A stretch of DNA of 64,000 nt from Rhizobium sp. R635. GTDB taxonomy: Bacteria; Pseudomonadota; Alphaproteobacteria; Rhizobiales; Rhizobiaceae. Location: NCBI RefSeq assembly GCF_002211285.1, contig NZ_LOKX01000037.1:1-64000 (forward strand), in the 5' to 3' direction. The notes under the pieces are model-generated. The model was not told the DNA's origin and ran no database searches. It saw only the letters and a program-made list of their open reading frames with translations. Below, piece after piece: positions 43,661-52,756 of the stretch; positions within the stretch are counted from its first letter, which is position 1; each line of letters begins with the position of its first letter. Made by a program: the position numbers and the translations under genes.

Positions 43661-44497
43661 TCACGCCAATTTCAGAACCAGTCCGCCGATTGCGATGACG
43701 ACGCCGGCGACGTAGCGCCAGATGCTGGCCTTTTCCTTGAACACGGTGACGGAGATCACAAGCGCAAAGAGGATCGCGGTTTCGCGCAAGGCGGCAACGG
43801 TTGCGACCGGCGCTTTCGTCATCGCCCAGAGCGCCAGCCCGTAGGAAGCGATCGAGCCTGCGCCGCCGATGAGGCCTCGCCACCAGTTCCGGCGGATATG
43901 CTTAGCCACTGCTAAAACGCCGCGTTGCGACGTCGCCCAGGAAAACAGCAGGACGGGCGGCAGCAACGACATCCATAAGGTGTAGGAAACCGCGTTGCCG
44001 GAAAGGCGAGCGCCAATGCCGTCGACATAGGTATAGCTGGCGATAACGCAGGCATTGGCAAGCGAGAAGAGGACGGCACGGCCGCTGCCGCGCCGTGCTT
44101 CGAGAGCGAGCGTCAGCACGCCGGCCGAGATCGTCATGATGCCGGCGAGGGCGCCGCTGGAAAGATTTTCCTGCAGGATGAAACCGCTGATCGCCGCAAT
44201 CAGCAGAGGGGCGCAGCCGCGCATCAGCGGATAGACGAGGCCGATATCGCCGGCTCGGTAGGCGGCGGCGACCAGTTGGAAATAGACGAATTGCAGGATG
44301 GCCGAGGCGCCGATGAACGGCCAGGCGGCGGTTTGCGGCAAGGGCAGAAAGGCAAGGAATGGCAGCGCCGAAACCGCGCCGCCGGCCGAGATCAGCGCCG
44401 CATCGAGCGATTTATCGCTGCCGGCTTTGACGATGGCGTTCCATATCGCGTGCAGCAATGCGCCGAAGAGAACGAGCAGAATGACGTCGACAGGCAA
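43661..44497 (-). CDS. EamA/DMT family transporter
   Basis: A 278-residue protein with about ten membrane helices arranged as two EamA repeats, beginning ILLVLFGALLHAIWNAIVKAG (first repeat) and later YTYVDGIGARLSG (second). The family moves metabolites such as amino acids, sugars or drugs; no substrate can be inferred. Its stop lies directly next to the ECHDC3-like stop (convergent). Confidence 0.82.
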   Translation of the reverse strand: MPVDVILLVLFGALLHAIWNAIVKAGSDKSLDAALISAGGAVSALPFLAFLPLPQTAAWPFIGASAILQFVYFQLVAAAYRAGDIGLVYPLMRGCAPLLIAAISGFILQENLSSGALAGIMTISAGVLTLALEARRGSGRAVLFSLANACVIASYTYVDGIGARLSGNAVSYTLWMSLLPPVLLFSWATSQRGVLAVAKHIRRNWWRGLIGGAGSIASYGLALWAMTKAPVATVAALRETAILFALVISVTVFKEKASIWRYVAGVVIAIGGLVLKLA

Positions 44498-44971
44498 GGG
44501 AGCAAATCCGGAAAGGGGACGAAAAAGAGGAAACGCCTCGCCATAGGCGACCTAAATTCTTGAAAAGACAACTGGCATTTGCACGAAAATGGAAGGCTGC
44601 GGTGACGGCCTCGTTCAGATGTCGATTGACATCCTTCGATATGTGATCAAAGGCGGCCCGTCAGATCAATTTTTACGTGCGCGCGACATGCGTTCAATCC
44701 AGGCGAGGCTTTCAACTATGAGATGTTCCTAATGGATGCGGGAACGTATCGTGATATTATCGGGAACAAATACGGAAAGTTTGCGCGAGGTTTCGGAGGT
44801 CGTCTATTCTATGCTGCTGAAATATAGATATTATTCTATAACTTTGACATAGTTGAAAATTAAAGCTTATGATTGTGTAAACTGCAGGAAATCGCATCAC
44901 GGGATTGAGCCCAGGCCTCTTTACAAGCGCGAAGGGCGTATAGTTTTGCGTCCGTCTCGGCGGCGGAACTA
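44498..44971. other. 474-bp AT-rich intergenic region with two weak short frames
   Basis: Clearly richer in A/T than its surroundings, especially 44740-44880. Two small frames overlap here in different phases: 44589-44732 (47 codons, MEGCGDGLVQMSIDI) and 44723-44827 (34 codons, MFLMDAGTYRDIIG). The second frame stays open upstream with protein-like text (NPGEAFNYE). This could be a decayed gene with a frameshift or chance. No RNA gene or clear promoter recognised. Confidence 0.35.
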
Positions 44972-45295
44972 TCAGAGTTGATAATGCGGAATGAACAGCA
45001 TCCCGTCAAGGTTGTCGATGTTCTGGCAGTTCAGGACCGGGCAGCGGGGGGTGTCTTTCGAGGGAATATGGGTCCATTCGGCATAATCGGTCGCGTCGCA
45101 GTAATTGCTGTTGCGGACGTAGCGATCGTAGAGCGGCAGGCCTCGGGGAGACTGGTAGCGGAAGATGACGGCGCCCTGATTGTGGATGGCGGCGCGCACG
45201 CTGGCGCAGCTCATGGTGAGCGGATTGTAGCGCGAGATCGCCAGCGCCGGCGATGCGGCGAGCACGAGCGTGAGGGCAAGAGCGATTTTTTTCAT
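44972..45295 (-). CDS. Small exported Cys-containing protein
   Basis: A 107-residue protein with a clean signal peptide (MKKIALALTLVLAASPALA). The mature part of about 88 residues has four Cys (LTMSCASV, SNYCDAT, PRCPVLNCQN), enough for two disulfides. Basic and tyrosine-rich segments (RYQSPRGLPLYDRYVR) follow. No family is recognised; it is probably periplasmic. An upstream in-frame extension has no coding character. It is divergent from the CoA-binding protein gene. Confidence 0.75.
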   Translation of the reverse strand: MKKIALALTLVLAASPALAISRYNPLTMSCASVRAAIHNQGAVIFRYQSPRGLPLYDRYVRNSNYCDATDYAEWTHIPSKDTPRCPVLNCQNIDNLDGMLFIPHYQL

Positions 45296-45412
45296 CGAAT
45301 TATCCTCATGAGTATCCACTTCATATATACGCCAAAAGCGTGCGGCCGGTTTCACGGAAATGAAAAAAACTGCAGGCGGCGCCAAGGGACTCACGGGAGT
45401 GGAGAAGCGGAC

Positions 45413-45841
45413 ATGAATCACGACGCTTACGGGGACGATTATCTGGCCGGCATCCTGCATTCGGTAAAGACCATCGCGCTGACCGGCGCTTCGCCCAATC
45501 CGGCGCGGCCGAGCAACGGCGTCATGGGTTATCTGCTGTCGCTCGGATATGAGGTCATCCCGGTCAATCCGGGGCAGGCGGGCAAACAGATCCACGGCCG
45601 CACCGTCTATGCCCGGCTCGCCGATATTCCCGTGCCGATCGACATGGTCGACGTCTTTCGCGCCTCCGAATATCTGGATGGGGTCGTCGAGGAGGTGCTG
45701 GCGCTGGAGCCGCTGCCGAAGGTCGTCTGGTCTCAGCTCGGCGTCCGCGACGATGCGGCTGCGGCAAAGGCGGAAGCCGCCGGCATCAAGGTGGTGATGA
45801 ACCGCTGCCCGGCGATCGAGTATCCTCGCCTCATTGCCTGA
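45413..45841 (+). CDS. CoA-binding domain protein (YccU type)
   Basis: A 142-residue Rossmann-fold protein: VKTIALTGASPNPARPSNGVM forms the nucleotide/CoA-binding loop, GYEVIPVNPGQAGKQIHGR the following strand, and the C-terminal VVMNRCPAIEYPRL is the family's typical ending. These small proteins resemble the CoA-binding domain of succinyl-CoA synthetase but lack catalytic parts; their role is unknown. The ATG at 45413 is preferred over the longer in-frame extension. It lies 116 bp before the MetY-type gene; the pair is common in rhizobia. Confidence 0.85.
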   Translation: MNHDAYGDDYLAGILHSVKTIALTGASPNPARPSNGVMGYLLSLGYEVIPVNPGQAGKQIHGRTVYARLADIPVPIDMVDVFRASEYLDGVVEEVLALEPLPKVVWSQLGVRDDAAAAKAEAAGIKVVMNRCPAIEYPRLIA

Positions 45842-45957
45842 CCTGCTGTCCGCGGAGACGGATTTTCCACCGAACGCCCCTGGGTTGAAACGGATCGCGA
45901 TTAACTTTCATCCGCGACAGGCTATGATCCTGCCCGTCACGATAACTGGAGGACGAC

Positions 45958-47241
45958 ATGGCCAAGAATGATCCGGGATTCAATACTTTGGCGATCCATG
46001 CGGGCGCTCAGCCCGATCCGGCGACCGGCGCGCGGGTGACGCCGATCTATCAGACGACCGCTTTCGTGTTCAACGATTCCGATCATGCCGCCGCTCTCTT
46101 CGGCCTGCAGGCTTTCGGCAACATCTACACCCGCATCATGAACCCGACGCAGGCCGTGCTCGAAGAGCGTGTCGCAGCGCTCGAAGGGGGAACTGCAGCC
46201 CTTGCCGTTGCCTCCGGCCATGCAGCGCAGATGATCGTCTTCCACAACATCATGCGTCCGGGCGAGAATTTCGTCGCCGCCCGCAGGCTCTACGGCGGTT
46301 CGATCAACCAGTTCGGCCATGCCTTCGAGAATTTCGGCTGGCAGGTGCGCTGGGCCGATCCCGACGACCCGGCGAGCTTCGAGAGCCAGATCGACGAGAA
46401 AACGCGCGCCATCTTCATCGAAAGCCTGGCCAATCCCGGCGGCACCTTCGTCGATATCGCCGCGATCGCCGAGGTCGCGCATCGCCACGGCCTGCCGCTG
46501 ATCGTCGACAATACGATGGCAACGCCCTATCTCATCCGCCCGATCGAGCACGGCGCCGATATCGTCGTGCATTCGCTGACGAAGTTTCTCGGCGGCCACG
46601 GCAATTCCATGGGTGGCCTCATCGTCGACGGCGGCACCTTCGACTGGTCGAAGTCCGGCAACTATCCGATGCTGTCGAGCCCGCGGCCGGAATATAACGG
46701 CATGGTCCTGCACGCGACCTTCGGCAATTTCGCCTTCGCGATCGCCGCCCGCGTGCTCGGCCTGCGTGATCTCGGGCCGGCGATCTCGCCCTTCAACGCC
46801 TTCCTGATCCTGACCGGCATCGAGACGCTGCCGCTCCGGATGCAGCGCCACAGCGACAATGCGATCGCCGTCGCCAGATGGCTGAAGGCGCACAGCAAGA
46901 TCGCCTGGGTGAATTACGCCGGCCTCGAAGACGATCCGAACCACGCCCTGCAGCAGCGTTACTCCCCGAAGGGCGCAGGCTCCGTCTTCACCTTTGGCGT
47001 CCAGGGCGGCTACGAGGCGGGCAAGACGCTGGTCGAGAGCCTGGAGCTCTTCTCCCACCTTGCCAATATCGGCGACACCCGCTCACTCGTCATTCATCCG
47101 GCCTCGACCACGCACCGGCAGCTGACCGACGAGCAGAGGATCGCAGCCGGGGCAGGGCCCGACGTGGTGCGCCTCTCCGTCGGCATCGAGGATGTCAAGG
47201 ACATCATCGCCGATCTCGAACAGGCGCTCTCGAAGATCTGA
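45958..47241 (+). CDS. O-acetylhomoserine aminocarboxypropyltransferase (MetY type)
   Basis: A 427-residue PLP-dependent enzyme that makes homocysteine from O-acetylhomoserine and sulfide. It belongs to the Cys/Met metabolism family: N-terminal FNTLAIHAGAQPDPATGARV, PLP Lys in VHSLTKFLGGHGNSMGG (about residue 210), and SVGIEDVKDIIADLEQAL at the end. The large insert and length separate it from the shorter MetB/MetZ enzymes. A GGAGGA ribosome site precedes the ATG. I looked for a SAM-II riboswitch upstream and did not recognise one. Confidence 0.9.
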   Translation: MAKNDPGFNTLAIHAGAQPDPATGARVTPIYQTTAFVFNDSDHAAALFGLQAFGNIYTRIMNPTQAVLEERVAALEGGTAALAVASGHAAQMIVFHNIMRPGENFVAARRLYGGSINQFGHAFENFGWQVRWADPDDPASFESQIDEKTRAIFIESLANPGGTFVDIAAIAEVAHRHGLPLIVDNTMATPYLIRPIEHGADIVVHSLTKFLGGHGNSMGGLIVDGGTFDWSKSGNYPMLSSPRPEYNGMVLHATFGNFAFAIAARVLGLRDLGPAISPFNAFLILTGIETLPLRMQRHSDNAIAVARWLKAHSKIAWVNYAGLEDDPNHALQQRYSPKGAGSVFTFGVQGGYEAGKTLVESLELFSHLANIGDTRSLVIHPASTTHRQLTDEQRIAAGAGPDVVRLSVGIEDVKDIIADLEQALSKI

Positions 47242-47265
47242 CATCAAAGAGGTCTATGGCAAACC

Positions 47266-47607
47266 ATGGCAAATTTCATCCCCTTCAGCATCGATGGCGT
47301 CGAACCCGAGTTCGGGGCCCCCGAGGCTGAGCGGATCATCTCCGGCGATCCGCAATTCCGCACCTGGAGCCTGGAGGAGGCCGAAGGCCTCTATTCCGGC
47401 ATCTGGGAGGCGACCCCGGGCAAGTGGCGGATCGTCTATGAGGAGTGGGAATATTTCAGCCTGCTTTCCGGCCATTCGATCGTGACCGAGGACGGTGGTG
47501 AGCCGGTTCATCTGAAGGCGGGCGACCGGATGATCTTGAGACCCGGCTTCAAGGGAACCTGGGAAGTCGTTGAAACGACTCGCAAGGACTATGTGATCAA
47601 GGTCTGA
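47266..47607 (+). CDS. Cupin domain protein (Cupin_3/DUF861 type)
   Basis: A 113-residue single-domain cupin. The strand pattern WSLEEAEGLYSGIWEATPGKWRI, EEWEYFSLLSG and LKAGDRMILRPGFKGTWEV matches the Cupin_3 (DUF861) type. The usual metal-binding His residues of cupins are mostly absent, as is common in this subfamily. It is 24 bp after the MetY-type gene and probably in the same transcript. Function unknown. Confidence 0.8.
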   Translation: MANFIPFSIDGVEPEFGAPEAERIISGDPQFRTWSLEEAEGLYSGIWEATPGKWRIVYEEWEYFSLLSGHSIVTEDGGEPVHLKAGDRMILRPGFKGTWEVVETTRKDYVIKV

Positions 47608-47840
47608 GCGGCGGCGGCAAACCGGCTCCGGCGATGCCAGGCCTGTCCCGGTTTGCGGCGATTGTGGTCCGTTTCTGCTGCAATCTCACCGTTTCTTTCC
47701 CGGATAGACGGCATTTGATCGATCTTATTAATGGTGCCTATATCGTCAAATGGTAGACCTTATCTGCAGCGCATTGCGGACATGATGTCTCCTGCCGTCA
47801 CCATAGACATGGCCTTGCAATTCATCTTTTCGGGATTGGC

Positions 47841-49967
47841 ATGTCGTCGAATCTTGCGGGTAGGCACGTTCGCACCCAGACGTCTTCCATCATTGTGACA
47901 ACCGTTTGCTTCGTTGTCGTCGCGCTGCTTCTGACCGGCCTCATGACCCATGTCGTCGCCACGATGACGCGGTCGGCGAACGAGATCGATGATGCCAGGG
48001 CCAATCGCGCCGCCCGCGCGGCGATCGCAGCCTTTGTCAGTCGCCTGAGCGCGACAACGACGGACAACGCCGTATGGGATGATGCCTACAAAGCGATCTC
48101 ATCTCCCAGCGCGGCGGATTGGGCCTATGAGAACTGGGGTAAAACCAGCGAGGATTACCCGCTCTATGACGGCGCGATCGTGATCGGTCCCGACCGCTCG
48201 TCGATCGTCTCCGCATATTCCAAGGGCAAGCCCTTCCAGCCGGGTGCTTTTTTTGGCCAGGCCTTCTATCGGCAGATCGACACGGCCGCCGATTCCGTAC
48301 AGGCGCCGGTGGTCAATTTCATCAAGACCGAAACGGGCATCGCGCTGATAGCGTCACAGGCAATTCAGCCTTATGAAGAGGAAGGCGAGCTTCCGAGGCT
48401 CAGCGTGCTGAGCTTCTACAAGGAATTCAACTCGGACGTTCTCGGCACGCTTTCGAACGAACACGAACTCGAGGGACTGCACCTTGCCGCCGCACCCGCG
48501 CCGGGCCTGCTGAACACGCCGATCACGGACATGAAGGGTGGCGTGATCGGCCATCTCGTTTGGCCGAGCAAAGCGCCGGGAAGTGCCGTGTACCGACAGG
48601 TCTATCCCTATGTTGCCGCTGCTACACTCATCCTCGTGCTGTTCCTGACCGGTGTTCTGCTGGCGGGCGTATCCGAGGCGCGGCGCCTGCGTAAATTGGC
48701 GCAAGCAGCGATTTTCGAAGCGAACCACGACAGCCTGAGCGGCCTGCTGAACAGGCATGGACTTCTCGCCCTGCTGGACGAGCTGGTCGTTACGGATTTT
48801 TCGCCGCCTCGGCTCTATCTGATCGATCTCGATGGGTTCAAGGCGGTCAACGACGCCTGGGGGCATGCGGTGGGGGATGACCTGATCCGGATGGTCTCGA
48901 ACGCGCTGATCGCCTGCCACCCCGAAGTCGTTGCCGTGGCTCGGCTTGGAGGCGATGAGTTCGCCCTGGTGCAGGTCGGAACCGCCGCGCGCCAGGAGAT
49001 AGAAGAGACCATTCTGGCGCTGTTTGCCGAGCCATTCAAAATCGACGGACGAACGATCGAGGTTGGAGCGAGCATCGGCGCTGCTGCGCGTGACGGAGAC
49101 ATCGAGCCTTTGGAGCTGCTGCGCAGAGCCGACATGGCGCTCTATCGCGCCAAGGAAAATGGCAGGGGCCGGGCGATCGAATACGACCCCGAACTGGATC
49201 GGGAGCGCCAAAGGGTCGCCGAACTGGAAAGCCTTTTGAAGACCGCCATCGGCGATGGTGCGATCGAAGCCGTTTTCCAGCCTCTCGTCTCCGCGACGAC
49301 GGGTGCTGTCACCGGCCTTGAAGCGCTGGCCCGCTGGAAGACTGCGACTGGAAATATCAGCCCGGAGATCTTCATCCCGCTTGCCGAAAGATGCGGCCTC
49401 ATCGATGCGCTCGGCGGCCATATGCTGAAAACATCGATCGAGCATGCCAAGAACTGGCCCGGTCTCGCACTGTCCGTCAACGTTTCGCCGGTCCAGCTCT
49501 GCAATCCGGAATTTGCCGTCGAAGTGATCTCGCTCCTGCAGGAACTCGATTTCGATCCGAGGCGCCTGACATTGGAGATCACCGAAGGCGTCCTCATGAC
49601 AAATCCGGATCAGGCCCGCCGGTCGATAGATCACCTCAAGCAGGTCGGCATCAAATTCGCCCTTGACGACTTCGGCTGCGGCTATGCAAGCATCGGCGCA
49701 TTGCGGCAGTTCGGTTTCGATCGGATGAAGATCGACCGCTCGCTCGTGTCCGCTCTCGACCAGGGCTCGAACGGCGCCGATGTTCTCAAGGCAACCATCT
49801 CTTTGGCGACCGCGCTGCAGATTCCCGTCACCGCGGAAGGCATCGAGAATATCCGCCAGGCAGCGATCTTGCGGGAGGCCGGCTGCGACCAGCTGCAAGG
49901 CTATTTGATCGGAAAACCGATGTCGGCATTCGACATATCCAATAAGCTTCAAGAACAAGCGGCGTAA
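47841..49967 (+). CDS. CHASE4-GGDEF-EAL cyclic-di-GMP signalling protein
   Basis: A 708-residue membrane protein. The N-terminal helix (about 14-38) leads to a periplasmic CHASE4-type domain containing TTDNAVWDDAYKAI, a second helix (about 250-275), then a GGDEF domain with intact LGGDEFALV (residues 370-374) and an EAL domain with LEALARW (494-496). The EAL catalytic residues are present: SVNVSPVQL, LEITEGVL, LDDFGCGYAS, KIDRSLV and TAEGIE. Both synthesis and breakdown of c-di-GMP are therefore possible. The input signal is unknown. Stand-alone gene, 233 bp after the cupin. Confidence 0.93.
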   Translation: MSSNLAGRHVRTQTSSIIVTTVCFVVVALLLTGLMTHVVATMTRSANEIDDARANRAARAAIAAFVSRLSATTTDNAVWDDAYKAISSPSAADWAYENWGKTSEDYPLYDGAIVIGPDRSSIVSAYSKGKPFQPGAFFGQAFYRQIDTAADSVQAPVVNFIKTETGIALIASQAIQPYEEEGELPRLSVLSFYKEFNSDVLGTLSNEHELEGLHLAAAPAPGLLNTPITDMKGGVIGHLVWPSKAPGSAVYRQVYPYVAAATLILVLFLTGVLLAGVSEARRLRKLAQAAIFEANHDSLSGLLNRHGLLALLDELVVTDFSPPRLYLIDLDGFKAVNDAWGHAVGDDLIRMVSNALIACHPEVVAVARLGGDEFALVQVGTAARQEIEETILALFAEPFKIDGRTIEVGASIGAAARDGDIEPLELLRRADMALYRAKENGRGRAIEYDPELDRERQRVAELESLLKTAIGDGAIEAVFQPLVSATTGAVTGLEALARWKTATGNISPEIFIPLAERCGLIDALGGHMLKTSIEHAKNWPGLALSVNVSPVQLCNPEFAVEVISLLQELDFDPRRLTLEITEGVLMTNPDQARRSIDHLKQVGIKFALDDFGCGYASIGALRQFGFDRMKIDRSLVSALDQGSNGADVLKATISLATALQIPVTAEGIENIRQAAILREAGCDQLQGYLIGKPMSAFDISNKLQEQAA

Positions 49968-50035
49968 TGCCGTAAGGTTGTGGTGCACGGAAGACTACAT
50001 CACCGGCCGCAACGGCTGATCTGCGGGGAGGCTGA

Positions 50036-51280
50036 TCACCACCGCAGATCCAGCCGGTCCAGCCCGTGGAAATGGTAGACGTCCTTGACCACCGGCGTCT
50101 TTGCCAGCTTGAGGTCGGCAAGCCGCTCGAACAGGATCGGCAGCACGACATTGAGCTCCAGCCGGGCCAGCGGCGCGCCGATGCAGAAATGGATGCCGGC
50201 GCCGAAGGAGAGGTTTGCCGCCTCGTTTCGATCGGGCCGGAAGGTCAGCGGATCGGTGAATTTCGCCGGATCGAGATTGGCGGCGGCGAGGATGAGGCTG
50301 ACCTTGTCGCCACGCTTGAAGGAGACGCCGTCGATTTCGGCGGGCTCCAGCGCCCAGCGCTGGAAGATGTGAACCGGGGCACAGATGCGCAGGGTTTCCT
50401 CGACGGTGCGTTCCGTCGTGGCTTCATCCCGGAAGAGATCCGCCGGATCGCAGCCGCTGTCGAGGATGGTGCGCACGGAATTGCCGATCTGGTGCACGGT
50501 TGCCTCGTGTCCGGCATTGAGTAGCACGATCGTCGTCGAGACGAGCTCCTCCTCGGTCAGATACTGGCCCTTGTGCTCGGTATGGATCATGTGGGTGAGC
50601 AGGTCGTCGCGCGGCGCGGCACGGCGTTCCGTGATGACCGTCTTGACGTAATCGGAAAATTCCTTTGCCGCCCGCTCTGCCTCTTCCTCATGGGCGCGCG
50701 TGCGGCCGAACATGTACATGCGGACATAAGCATGCGACCAGGCGAGCAGCTGCGGCCCCATTTCCTCGGGGATGCCGATCATGCGGGCGATCATCGTCAC
50801 CGGAATGATGTCGGCGAAGGCCGAGAGCAGCTCGACTTCGCGCTGGTCGGCGAAGCCGTCGATCAGGCGGTTGGCGAGTTCGGCGAGCTCCGGTTTCATC
50901 TTTTCGACATGGCGGGAGACGAAGGCGCGGTTGACGAGCGTGCGCAGCCGCGTGTGCTCCGGCGGTTCGAGTTCGAGCAGAGAATAACGTTCCGATAGGT
51001 CGAAACTGGCAAGATGCGGCATCGGCTCGGCAAGGCCGAGCTCCTCGCGGCTGGCGATGTGCAGGATCTGCCGGCCGAAGCGGCGGTCGCGCAGCAGGCC
51101 GTTCACATGGTCGTAGCCGGTGAAGAACCACTGCTTCTGCTCCTGCCAGTAAAAGGTCGGGCAGTGGGCGTGAAGCGCCGCATAGACGGCGTTCGGATTG
51201 CCGTAAAAGGCCGGGTTACGGGCATCCAGCGAGACATGGCGGCTGGCGCGATCGATCGAGAGAAAGGGCGGTATCGTCAT
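50036..51280 (-). CDS. Cytochrome P450
   Basis: A 414-residue soluble P450. The I-helix LLNAGHEATVHQ, the ExxR of helix K (EETLRI), and the heme-binding FGAGIHFCIGAPLARLEL with the cysteinate ligand are intact, so it should be a working monooxygenase. The N-terminus lacks a membrane anchor, as in most bacterial P450s. No ferredoxin or reductase gene adjoins it, so it must borrow redox partners. Substrate unknown. Confidence 0.92.
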   Translation of the reverse strand: MTIPPFLSIDRASRHVSLDARNPAFYGNPNAVYAALHAHCPTFYWQEQKQWFFTGYDHVNGLLRDRRFGRQILHIASREELGLAEPMPHLASFDLSERYSLLELEPPEHTRLRTLVNRAFVSRHVEKMKPELAELANRLIDGFADQREVELLSAFADIIPVTMIARMIGIPEEMGPQLLAWSHAYVRMYMFGRTRAHEEEAERAAKEFSDYVKTVITERRAAPRDDLLTHMIHTEHKGQYLTEEELVSTTIVLLNAGHEATVHQIGNSVRTILDSGCDPADLFRDEATTERTVEETLRICAPVHIFQRWALEPAEIDGVSFKRGDKVSLILAAANLDPAKFTDPLTFRPDRNEAANLSFGAGIHFCIGAPLARLELNVVLPILFERLADLKLAKTPVVKDVYHFHGLDRLDLRW

Positions 51281-51386
51281 GCCCTGAGGCTTAGCGGATT
51301 TGCCGGACCTCGGAAAGATGGTGGCTTAAGCGGCTGCGCGTCCCGCAGGACGCGCCCATCACTTTAAGACTTGCGCCTAAGCCTAG

Positions 51387-51489
51387 AGCATGTCGCGCAA
51401 AAGTGTGCAGCGGTTTTGCGAGAACGACATGCGTAAAACAAGGACCTAAAGCGCGAGGAGCGAATCTGAAAGATCGCGAAGCGCTTTAG
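51387..51489. repeat. RIME1-like two-palindrome repeat, copy B
   Basis: About 103 bp, nearly identical to copy A (7969-8072). First dyad: GCATGTCG (51388-51395) with CGACATGC (51425-51432), inner stem CGCAAAA/TTTTGCG, loop containing TGTGCAGCG. Second dyad: AAAGCGC with GCGCTTT around ATCT-GAA-AGAT. It lies between the P450 gene and the diguanylate cyclase gene, close to the latter's stop. Confidence 0.82.
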
Positions 51490-51502
51490 GAATCGATTCC
51501 GG

Positions 51503-52756
51503 TTAACCGGCCCGCGACAGAGTGCTCATGCGCCGCAAGGCCTCGACCTGGTCGTCGACCGTCGGCACCAATTCGCCGGCGGTGCTGCTCGGCGTGGCGG
51601 GCGCTGGGGCTGCCGCCTCCGCTTCGCCGAACGTGACCGTGCAGTTGCGGCCGGCGGCCTTGGCTGCATAGAGCGCCCGGTCGGAGGCCGAGATCAGCTT
51701 GTCGATATTGGCTTCGACCGAGGAGGCGAGCGCGATGCCGATGCTGACGGTGACCGGAACGATCGCCTCGCCGGTGCTGACGGGAAGACGGCAGAATTCG
51801 GTGCGGATCGCTTCGGCGATCGCCTCGGCTTCGGTCTGGTCCGCGACGGCGGCGAAGGCTGCGAATTCCTCGCCGCCCATGCGGCCGAAGATGTTGCTCG
51901 GAATGTACTGGCGGGCCATGCGCGCGAAGGCGGTGAGCACGGCATCGCCCGACTGATGTCCGAAGCGGTCGTTGACGCGCTTGAAATGGTCGAGGTCGAA
52001 AAGCATCACCGCGACCTGGCGTTGTTCGATATGGGCCGTTTCCTGGATGGCGTCGAAATAGCCGAGCAGGCCGCGGCGGTTGAGCACGCCCGTCAGCGCA
52101 TCGGTCAGGCTCAGCGCCCGCAGGTGCCGTTCGGAGCGCTCCATGATCAGACGGCAGGTGAGCGCAAAGGCGATGGTGAGCAGGAAGGCGCTTGCCATCG
52201 CCGAGACGCCGCCGATATTGGTCGCCTCGATCTCGTTCGGCAGCATCAGCGCCATCGTCAGCGCCGAGCCGAAGCACAGGCAGCCCTGGATGACGAAGAT
52301 GCCCATCAGCTTGACGCGGGTGCGCTCGCGGCGCATGTCGCCGGCGGCGACTGCCATGGCGAGCGCCGTGGCGCCCGTCGCCGAGGCGAGGTTGTAGAGC
52401 ACGACGCGGTTGGAATAATCATCGTTGACCCAGGGCAGGAAAACGCCTGCCAGCCAGATCGTCGGCGGCAGCAGCGTCCACCATTCGATCTTCTTGCGGT
52501 CGAGCGCAAGAAAGCCTGCTACCCAGGCGCTCTGCCCGAGGAGCGCGATGGCGTTGCCCGCTTCTATGGAAAGCACGCTGGGAATCTGGCCGCGCAGCGC
52601 GACCATCGCAAAGCCGATGCCGGTCAGAAGGAAGCCGAAGCCCCAATAGAGATAGGCCTCGTTCCTGACGTTGTGGCGCCAGGCGACGAACAGCACCAAA
52701 GCGAGCGTCATGGCCTCCGAGCACCAGATGGCGAGACCTGTAGCGATATTGAACAC
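51503..52756 (-). CDS. Membrane diguanylate cyclase (GGDEF)
   Basis: A 417-residue protein with about seven or eight membrane helices (residues about 1-210), followed by a GGDEF domain (LTDALTGVLNRRGLL at its start and GRMGGEEFAAF at the active site). GGEEF is a catalytically competent variant. No EAL domain and no obvious RxxD inhibitory site upstream of the active loop, so it should make c-di-GMP. The start is a GTG (VFNIATG). The C-terminal tail is Ala/Pro-rich. The 7TM-like region could sense a membrane or small-molecule signal. A further in-frame extension upstream is not protein-like. Confidence 0.85.
   Translation of the reverse strand: MFNIATGLAIWCSEAMTLALVLFVAWRHNVRNEAYLYWGFGFLLTGIGFAMVALRGQIPSVLSIEAGNAIALLGQSAWVAGFLALDRKKIEWWTLLPPTIWLAGVFLPWVNDDYSNRVVLYNLASATGATALAMAVAAGDMRRERTRVKLMGIFVIQGCLCFGSALTMALMLPNEIEATNIGGVSAMASAFLLTIAFALTCRLIMERSERHLRALSLTDALTGVLNRRGLLGYFDAIQETAHIEQRQVAVMLFDLDHFKRVNDRFGHQSGDAVLTAFARMARQYIPSNIFGRMGGEEFAAFAAVADQTEAEAIAEAIRTEFCRLPVSTGEAIVPVTVSIGIALASSVEANIDKLISASDRALYAAKAAGRNCTVTFGEAEAAAPAPATPSSTAGELVPTVDDQVEALRRMSTLSRAG

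Noticed and set aside
45842..45957. SAM-II riboswitch before the MetY-type gene
   Set aside because: Methionine genes in rhizobia often have one, but I could not find the conserved pseudoknot blocks here.
47266..47607. Cupin as an allantoin/ureidoglycine enzyme
   Set aside because: Family resemblance only; metal ligands are mostly missing and no purine-catabolism genes are nearby.
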